Shown piece by piece: positions 1 to 4,719 of a DNA stretch of 8,502 nucleotides. Made by a program: the position numbers and the translations under genes. The DNA comes from an uncultured Collinsella sp. Its GTDB lineage: Bacteria; Actinomycetota; Coriobacteriia; Coriobacteriales; Coriobacteriaceae. Location of the stretch: NCBI GenBank assembly GCA_900754385.1, contig CAAECP010000123.1, positions 1 to 8,502 on the forward strand, in the 5' to 3' direction. Numbering within the stretch: position 1 is the stretch's first letter; each line of letters starts with the position of its first letter. The notes beneath the pieces were generated by a model, which was not told the origin of the DNA, searched no databases, and worked only from the letters and a program-made list of their open reading frames with translations.

Positions 1-2
1 GG

Positions 3-986
3 GGTGCGTTTCTGCGGCGTGTAGTCGATACGGAGAAAGCGACCGTCTATGTGACGGGATCTTCTTCTAAGATGCTGTCCTCAGAACTTAAGAGCGAGTT
101 CAGGGGTCGTTCTCTTGTGCGAGAGCTTTTTCCATTGAGCTTTTCGGAATACGTTCGATATAAGACGGGGAACGTTCCCGAGCCAGATGTGACCTTTTCC
201 CCGAGCGATGCGGCGCTGCTTCGACATCATCTGATCGGATATCTTGAACGAGGGGGATTCATCGCGACACTTGGGCAGACGCCCGCAGACGCGATTCAGC
301 TGCTACAGGAATATGCTTCGCGAACGGTCGCCATGGACGTCGTTGAACGCTACGACGTCAAGAACCCTCGCCTGGCATCGCTGTTCCTGACGCGGTGTAT
401 GGCATCTTCGGGACGAGAGCTGTCGGTGAACAAAGTGTATAACGAGTTCAAGAGCAGGCAGATACCCGTCAGTCGTAATTCGCTCAGCGACTTGCTTGAG
501 TATTATGAGGACGCCTACCTGTTGTTTTCTGTGCCGGAGTTCACGCGTTCACTGGCAAATAACATGCGGTCTGCGTCTAAAGTCTACGCTGTCGATCCTG
601 CGATGTTCGGAGCGTTCTCTCCCGCATCGGCATTGGAGCAGGGCCAGAGACTCGAGACTGCGGTATTCAATGCGCTGCGAAGAAGAACTCCCGCGGTGCG
701 GGCCGGTTCGGTTTGTCGCCTGCTGATCAAAGAGAAGAACAAAAGCCATGAGGTGGACTTTGTGGCTGGGGACGCACTTCTCATGCAGGCTTATAGCCTG
801 ATTCAGGTGAGTGCGGATATGGCAAACGAGAAAACGCGCGAGCGCGAAATCACCGCGCTTGATGCCTCGATGGCGCAGTTTGATCTTGGCGAATCGGCAA
901 TCGTTACCATGGACGAGCAGGCCGATATTCCATGCGAACACGGTGTGGTACACGTAGTGCCCGCATGGAAGTGGCTTCTTGCCTAA
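3..986 (+). CDS. AAA family ATPase with DUF4143-type C-terminus (5'-truncated)
   Basis: The reading frame is open from the left edge, so the apparent GTG start at 51 is internal. The first visible residues, AFLRRVVDTEKATVYVTGSS, are the end of the ATPase domain, and TGSSSKMLSSE is the sensor-1-like segment of this family; Walker A and B must lie upstream. RGRSLVRELFPLSFSEYV is the family's conserved stretch before the lid. The last 200 residues fit the DUF4143 region: a winged-helix-like part (SVNKVYNEFKSRQIPVSRN), then a PD-(D/E)XK-like fold with E (about 203 residues after position 51), EVDFVAGD and a strand ending LIQVS where many relatives have an EVK-like strand. Family members are widespread in gut bacteria and archaea, often in variable regions; their cellular role is poorly known. 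GC is clearly lower than in the genes to the right, which hints at separate ancestry. The gene converges on the next one, with 50 bp between the stops. Confidence 0.88.
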   Translation, partial: GAFLRRVVDTEKATVYVTGSSSKMLSSELKSEFRGRSLVRELFPLSFSEYVRYKTGNVPEPDVTFSPSDAALLRHHLIGYLERGGFIATLGQTPADAIQLLQEYASRTVAMDVVERYDVKNPRLASLFLTRCMASSGRELSVNKVYNEFKSRQIPVSRNSLSDLLEYYEDAYLLFSVPEFTRSLANNMRSASKVYAVDPAMFGAFSPASALEQGQRLETAVFNALRRRTPAVRAGSVCRLLIKEKNKSHEVDFVAGDALLMQAYSLIQVSADMANEKTREREITALDASMAQFDLGESAIVTMDEQADIPCEHGVVHVVPAWKWLLA

Positions 987-1009
987 TCCTCAAAGTAGCT
1001 AAAAGCCCC

Positions 1010-1036
1010 AAAAAGACTGCCCTGGGTCATGGACAG
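1010..1036 (-). terminator. Probable intrinsic terminator of the acidic membrane protein gene
   Basis: Read on the minus strand, CTGTCC pairs with GGGCAG (six pairs, one G-U) around an eight-base loop and is followed by TCTTTTT. It begins directly after the stop codon at 1037-1039. The stem is short, so efficiency is uncertain. Confidence 0.5.
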
Positions 1037-2539
1037 CTAGTCCTGGGCCTTGATGCTCGGCAGGAGAATCTGGGCGAGGTAGTCGGTCTCGAGTTTGGTC
1101 GCGGCGTCTGCCCTGCCGTCTTTACCGGCCAGGTCGTTTTTGATCTGGTTGTATGTGTAGCGGTTGCCGGTCGTGAGCTCGACAAGCGCAATCGCCGTAT
1201 CCATGGGGTAGGTCGACACGGGGTTCTGCGTGCGCCCGTTGATGGTTTGAGGGATCACATACGGATAGACAGGACCGCTAGCATAGACGGTGTAGCCGTT
1301 GCCCAGGCTGACTGTGCCCAAAACTGTATCGCCGTCATCGGGGGTAAAGGTCTCGCCGTCGCGCACCGCGACGAGCGTCACGAGCGGTGTGTTGGTGTCG
1401 CCGTCCAGATACATGCATAGCGTGCTGCCGTTTTGCCAGGTCGCGACCTTGCCGTACCACTCGACGGGAATATCGAGCTGGTAGAGGTCGGTTGCCTTGT
1501 GGCGAGCGTCAGCATCACGGGATGCCTGTGCCTCGCTTGCGCTTACGGCGTTGGCAGCGGCATCGCGGCGCGTAATTGCCGCCTGCTGGAGTATCTTTGC
1601 CGCGGCGGCAGAGCTCGCGCCGCCCTCCTCGGCATACTTGGCGGCGGCCTCGATCTGGTCGTCAGTCACCGTGTCGGCCGAAGGCACCTTGAGCTTAAAG
1701 GTGGCCTGGGCACTCAAATCCTGCCCATCGCTCTTAATGGCGACCTGCGCCTTGGTGGTCGGGACAGTGTAGATGGTGCCGTCTTCCGCGATGGGGGATC
1801 CAGCAATGGAGAGCGTGTAATCGCCGGGAAGCAGCTTAATGCCGCGACCATGCTCGTCAACGTAGAGCGTTTCGCTCACGGAAGAACCGTCGGAATCCTG
1901 CCCGCTCACCTGTACGGGAATCTTGGAGCCGGTTGAGCAGTCGAGGCCCGCGGCATGCACACCAATCTGCACCGACATCATCGTGTGCGCACTGGCGGCG
2001 GCAACGGCAGCCTGCTCTTGCTGATATCCGTTCCAGGCAGCATAGCCTGCGCCGCCGGCGATGAGCGCGACGGCCACAACGCCGGCAACCATCAGGTTGC
2101 GGCGCTTGGGCGGCATCTTACGATGACGAACCTCGGCTTCGCGTGCCGAAGGGACGGACGGTAGGGGAATATCGCCCATGGCGATAGTCTCGTCTACGAC
2201 AGGCGAAGAGCCTAAGCCGGGGAGCTCGCGGGTCAGCGAATCTTCGGCCGGCAAGCTGTCGAGCAAGATGGTTTCCTCGCTCGTGTCGGATTCGGTCTGG
2301 TCGTCGGCCTCGCATTCAGATTCCTCGTGCCCCGCCTCGCCTTCGGTGGGCGCGGCGCCATCGTCTTTTGCATCCTGAGCATCGGGCTGCGCCTCGATTT
2401 CCGACTCATCCTGCACATCAACGCTCGAATCGTCAAACGCAATCTCGGCCAGCGCGATCTGGTCTAGGCTCTCCAGGGCTTCGGCACACGCTTCTGCATC
2501 TTGGGCCGCATCCTCTTGGCCTATCGTCTCATCTTTCAT
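1037..2539 (-). CDS. Single-pass membrane protein with acidic cytoplasmic tail, unknown function
   Basis: I do not recognise a named family. The frame stays open upstream to 2773, but the ATG at 2539 is the better start: GGGGGAT lies four bases before it, and the upstream codons run through the tandem repeat and the terminator hairpin of the neighbouring gene. The product has 500 residues. Residues 1-137 are low-complexity and acidic (42 D/E, few K/R). A basic stretch (RHRKMPPKRR, 138-147) precedes one hydrophobic helix at about 149-169 (LMVAGVVAVALIAGGAGYAAW), so the N-terminus should be inside and the C-terminus outside. Outside, residues 186-285 look beta-rich, with LLPGDYTLSI resembling PEGA or prealbumin-like repeats. 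Residues 293-350 are Ala-rich and helical, and 352-495 form a second globular part. Three ETI motifs in the tail (KDETIG, SEETIL, VDETIA) could be phosphothreonine sites for an FHA protein or Ser/Thr kinase, which is inference only. The gene appears monocistronic. Confidence 0.8.
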   Translation of the reverse strand: MKDETIGQEDAAQDAEACAEALESLDQIALAEIAFDDSSVDVQDESEIEAQPDAQDAKDDGAAPTEGEAGHEESECEADDQTESDTSEETILLDSLPAEDSLTRELPGLGSSPVVDETIAMGDIPLPSVPSAREAEVRHRKMPPKRRNLMVAGVVAVALIAGGAGYAAWNGYQQEQAAVAAASAHTMMSVQIGVHAAGLDCSTGSKIPVQVSGQDSDGSSVSETLYVDEHGRGIKLLPGDYTLSIAGSPIAEDGTIYTVPTTKAQVAIKSDGQDLSAQATFKLKVPSADTVTDDQIEAAAKYAEEGGASSAAAAKILQQAAITRRDAAANAVSASEAQASRDADARHKATDLYQLDIPVEWYGKVATWQNGSTLCMYLDGDTNTPLVTLVAVRDGETFTPDDGDTVLGTVSLGNGYTVYASGPVYPYVIPQTINGRTQNPVSTYPMDTAIALVELTTGNRYTYNQIKNDLAGKDGRADAATKLETDYLAQILLPSIKAQD

Positions 2540-2642
2540 ATATCCCCCAAGCTCAATATCGGGACAACAATGTACCCAAAATTGGGGCCATATAGGGCCG
2601 TCAGGCGGCTGGAAATCTGATTTTATCTGTGCGAGAGGTTTT

Positions 2643-2676
2643 GAATATGTGCGTGAATGGAATATGTGCGTGAATG
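2643..2676. repeat. Perfect 17-bp tandem duplication
   Basis: The unit GAATATGTGCGTGAATG occurs twice head to tail without a spacer (2643-2659 and 2660-2676). It lies upstream of the acidic membrane protein gene and just past the terminator of the next gene. It could be a slippage product or a doubled regulator site. Confidence 0.9.
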
Positions 2677-2687
2677 CGCGCAACAAC

Positions 2688-2726
2688 AAAAAGCCCCGGA
2701 AAGCGGGCGAATCGCTTTCCGGGGCT
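2688..2726 (-). terminator. Strong intrinsic terminator of the tetR / DUF5692-type transcript
   Basis: A perfect 14-bp stem (AGCCCCGGAAAGCG at 2692-2705 with its complement at 2713-2726) closes a seven-base loop. On the minus strand the stem is followed by TTTTTGTTGTTG, a normal uridine tract. It lies 68 bp after the stop of the membrane protein gene (2794), so it ends that transcript. Confidence 0.93.
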
Positions 2727-2793
2727 GCGCATGACGCGCGATTGCGGCGTCGGCTAAGTTTGCCTACATCCAAATGCGGGCGGAATAAACATG

Positions 2794-3801
2794 TTACTCG
2801 GCGTGCGCGTAATCAACCTTGGCGCGGCGAGCGGTGGCCTTCTCCCAATCGCTGGTGCCCTCAAAGACGTCCTGCTTGTAGGGATTGCGGCCGAGCTTCT
2901 TGGCACGGTAGATGATGTAGATGATCGCGGCGATGTTGGCGACCAGTGCGGCGATCGAGACTGCGGTGGCGGCGCCCGCGTCGAGCGTGGAGTGCGTCAC
3001 AAAGATAGACTCCTCCTGGAAGTACGGGAACACCTGGGCGAACATGCACCAAATGGCCAGCGTAAAGGCCCGGTTCTGGATCCAGCCGCCCTTGTTCCAG
3101 ATAAAGGCGGCGACGGTGGGCGCCAGCAGCAGCGCAAAGCCGCAGAACCAGGAGTGGGTGGGCAGGCAGTTGTAGGTGTAGCAGAAGTTCCAGATATCGT
3201 AGGCAATGATGTAGACCCAGGTCATGTCGGGCCACAGCATGTCAGTCTTGTCCTCGGAGGTGTAGACGCTCCACCAACCGGTCATGCAGAAGATGTTGAT
3301 GATACCGGCGATGCCGTTGAACACGTTGTTCCAGCCGGCCAGCTGCGTGGCGCCCTCGGAGGTGACCCAAGTGGACTGGCCCAGGACAAAGAAGTGATAG
3401 GCGCTCTCGAAGTCGGACACGACGGCGATCATGATGTTGATGGCAACGATCACAAACGGCCACGCGCGGAACCAATGCGCCTTGCCGATCTTGCCCCACT
3501 GATACTTAATGGCGATGAAGCCCCAGCAACCGGCCAGCGCCGCGTATACCTTGGCGTAGTGGAACCAGCTGTTCTGGTACACATGGGTGGGGTTGGTGAG
3601 CGCCCACTCGGCACCCTGCGAGACGCCGATGGCGATGGCGACGCAGTAGATGGTCATGGCCAGCGGAGCCACGCCAAAGATGATGGCCGCGCCCAGCTTA
3701 GTGCGGCGGCCGACCTCGTTGAGCACGATCAGGCCAATAAAGACCATGGCCCAGCCGGCCCAGTGGATAAGGGTATCGCTACCCCAAACATCGAACAGCA
3801 T
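2794..3801 (-). CDS. Multi-pass membrane protein, DUF5692-type
   Basis: The 335-residue product is an integral membrane protein with about nine hydrophobic helices (roughly 11-30, 37-60, 83-100, 113-130, 157-177, 192-210, 218-235, 246-261 and 277-299) and a hydrophilic, basic C-terminal tail. It is very rich in Trp and aromatic residues, with charged or polar residues inside conserved-looking stretches: EWALTNPTHVYQN, AVVSDFESA, WNNVFNGIAG, DIWNFCYTYNCLPTHSW and WNKGGWIQNR. From memory these match the DUF5692 family found in gut Actinomycetota and Bacteroidetes; its function is unknown. The start is well supported, because AAAGGAG lies six bases upstream. It follows the TetR gene by 63 bp on the same strand and ends in a strong terminator, so the two are probably one operon. 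Ligand transport or sensing is a guess from the TetR linkage; it does not resemble a standard efflux pump. Confidence 0.87.
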   Translation of the reverse strand: MLFDVWGSDTLIHWAGWAMVFIGLIVLNEVGRRTKLGAAIIFGVAPLAMTIYCVAIAIGVSQGAEWALTNPTHVYQNSWFHYAKVYAALAGCWGFIAIKYQWGKIGKAHWFRAWPFVIVAINIMIAVVSDFESAYHFFVLGQSTWVTSEGATQLAGWNNVFNGIAGIINIFCMTGWWSVYTSEDKTDMLWPDMTWVYIIAYDIWNFCYTYNCLPTHSWFCGFALLLAPTVAAFIWNKGGWIQNRAFTLAIWCMFAQVFPYFQEESIFVTHSTLDAGAATAVSIAALVANIAAIIYIIYRAKKLGRNPYKQDVFEGTSDWEKATARRAKVDYAHAE

Positions 3802-3819
3802 GCTGCTCTCCTTTCACAC

Positions 3820-3847
3820 GCCCGCGGCCCCTCTTCTGATCGCGGGC
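3820..3847 (-). other. Intercistronic hairpin between tetR and the membrane protein gene
   Basis: GCCCGCG and CGCGGGC form a 7-bp perfect stem around a 14-base loop in the 63-bp gap. No uridine tract follows on the minus strand, so it is not a normal terminator. It sits just upstream of the AAAGGAG ribosome binding site and could be a processing or stability element. A perfect 10-bp palindrome, TTTGGCCAAA (3850-3859), lies next to it. Confidence 0.5.
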
Positions 3848-3864
3848 AGTTTGGCCAAATGTCG

Positions 3865-4527
3865 TCAGTTCTGGGGCATGCGCTCCGGATACTTGGCGGT
3901 ATAGCCCTCGATGTGGAGGGTCGAGGCGATGATTTCCTTGACCGTCTCGTCGGGCACATCGGGGTGCGTGCGGATATACATCAAAAGACCCATGATGAGG
4001 GTGTAGAACGTTTCGTAGACATGGTCGATGCGCAGCTCGTGATGGGCGACAAAGTCCACCACGGTGGTGTCGCAGATGTACTGAGCCACGCGCTGGACCA
4101 CGTTGTGCAAAAAGCCGCCGTAGAGCGCGCCGCTGCTTGAGGTGAGCGTACTCGGCAGTTCGTGGCCGCTGGCAACCAGACGCTTAAAGAGCGGGGCGAC
4201 GGTGTCGAGTGCGCCCTCGATATCACCGACGGTGCGGCCGGCGTTCCACTGCTCGAGCTCGGAGATAAAACCGTCGATCGCCTCGTCCATAACGGCGGTG
4301 ACGGCGGCGTCCATGTCGGCGAAGTAGTGGTAGAACAGCGAGCGCGTGCAGCCGGCTCGTTTGGTCACGGCCGATACCGATAGGTGGGACACGCCCAGCT
4401 CGGAACTCACGGTGCGCACGGCGGCGAGGATCTCGCGACGGCGTTCGTCGCCCGTCAAGCGCTTTGCCGCGCTATCGGATGCGGGGACGGCATCGACCAC
4501 AGAGGTATCTGCTGTGTTGTTGCCCAT
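3865..4527 (-). CDS. TetR/AcrR family transcriptional regulator
   Basis: The 220-residue product has the expected TetR size. After a 25-residue polar N-terminal extension, residues 27-73 form the DNA-binding domain: ERRREILAAVRTVSSELG, then the helix-turn-helix LSVSAVTKRAGCTRSLFYHYF, where SLFYHYF is the family signature. The following helix (ADMDAAVTAVMDEAI) leads to a divergent all-helical ligand-binding and dimerisation domain that gives no clue to the ligand. The ATG at 4527 has an AAAGG about nine bases upstream. It is transcribed away from the iron-sulfur flavoprotein gene, and the control region between them contains a doubled palindrome (4582-4627) that is its likely operator. A local repressor that also controls its own synthesis is the usual arrangement and the likely one here. 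Co-transcription with the DUF5692-type gene ties that protein to the same signal. Confidence 0.93.
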   Translation of the reverse strand: MGNNTADTSVVDAVPASDSAAKRLTGDERRREILAAVRTVSSELGVSHLSVSAVTKRAGCTRSLFYHYFADMDAAVTAVMDEAIDGFISELEQWNAGRTVGDIEGALDTVAPLFKRLVASGHELPSTLTSSSGALYGGFLHNVVQRVAQYICDTTVVDFVAHHELRIDHVYETFYTLIMGLLMYIRTHPDVPDETVKEIIASTLHIEGYTAKYPERMPQN

Positions 4528-4581
4528 GTTTTGTCGCCTTTCATCCTCTTTTGCCTGACCGTTCGCCTAACAGTCTTGAAT

Positions 4582-4627
4582 ATTGTTGACGGTTCGTCAA
4601 TACTATTTTTGACACAATGTCAACAAT
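4582..4627. promoter_or_regulatory. 46-bp doubled palindrome, probable TetR-family operator
   Basis: The element reads ATTGTTGAC, 5 bases, GTCAA, 8 bases, TTGAC, 5 bases, GTCAACAAT. Outer arms (4582-4590 with 4619-4627) and inner arms (4596-4600 with 4609-4613) share one exact centre at 4604.5. It can also be read as two 15-bp palindromes of form TTGACR-NNN-YGTCAA (4586-4600 and 4609-4623), 23 bp apart. The centre holds TACTAT (4601-4606), a possible plus-strand -10 box. A bound repressor would cover any promoter here. I could not assign a -35 at good spacing on either strand. Confidence 0.75.
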
Positions 4628-4641
4628 GGCGGGTGAACGGC

Positions 4642-4719
4642 ATGGGGGCATGCCCGGCCTGCAAAAAAGAGGGGTGCTGCGGTCTCGCCGGGCTGTGGCA
4701 AGAGAAGGGACAACCATGA
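4642..4719 (+). CDS. Possible cysteine-rich small ORF, translationally coupled to the flavoprotein
   Basis: An ATG at 4642 opens 25 codons ending in TGA at 4717-4719, so the stop overlaps the ATG of the flavoprotein gene as ATGA. A GTG at 4633 in the same frame would add three residues. The peptide starts MGACPACKKEGCCG and has four Cys in a CxxC...CC pattern, suggesting metal or iron-sulfur binding. A weak GGCGGGTG precedes the ATG; no strong ribosome binding site is present. The ribosome binding site of the next gene lies within this ORF. The overlap and the Cys content argue for a real gene or a leader peptide, but 25 codons can arise by chance. Confidence 0.35.
   Translation: MGACPACKKEGCCGLAGLWQEKGQP
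4652..4693 (+). other. Leader stem in the flavoprotein 5' region
   Basis: GCCCGGC (4652-4658) can pair with GCCGGGC (4687-4693) around a 28-base loop. A 10-bp palindrome, GGGCATGCCC (4646-4655), overlaps its left arm. Both lie inside the possible small ORF, so ribosome movement could open them. The significance is unclear. Confidence 0.35.

Larger units (their letters stand above)
2540..2793. other. Intergenic region between two minus-strand genes
   Basis: This gap holds the upstream region of the acidic membrane protein gene, a 17-bp tandem duplication (2643-2676) and the terminator of the DUF5692-type gene (2688-2726). Near the downstream start there is a small inverted repeat, CCCAA-AA-TTGGG (2575-2586), and GGCC-ATATAG-GGCC just beyond it. 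On the minus strand TAAAAT (2620-2625) could be a -10 element, but no convincing -35 sits at the right distance, so no promoter is called. There is no credible ORF. Confidence 0.6.

Noticed and set aside
2540..2773. N-terminal extension of the acidic membrane protein to an ATG at 2773
   Set aside because: It would run through the neighbouring terminator and the tandem repeat, its residues look random, and the ATG at 2539 has its own ribosome binding site and fits the acidic tail.
2791..4140. Long plus-strand frame of 449 codons
   Set aside because: It is the antisense shadow of the DUF5692-type and tetR genes; its translation is Gly/Asp/His-rich without any recognisable motif.
4617..4715. 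Upstream ATG for the flavoprotein at 4617
   Set aside because: It lies inside the palindromic operator and the extra 33 residues have no domain character; the ATG at 4716 has a good ribosome binding site.
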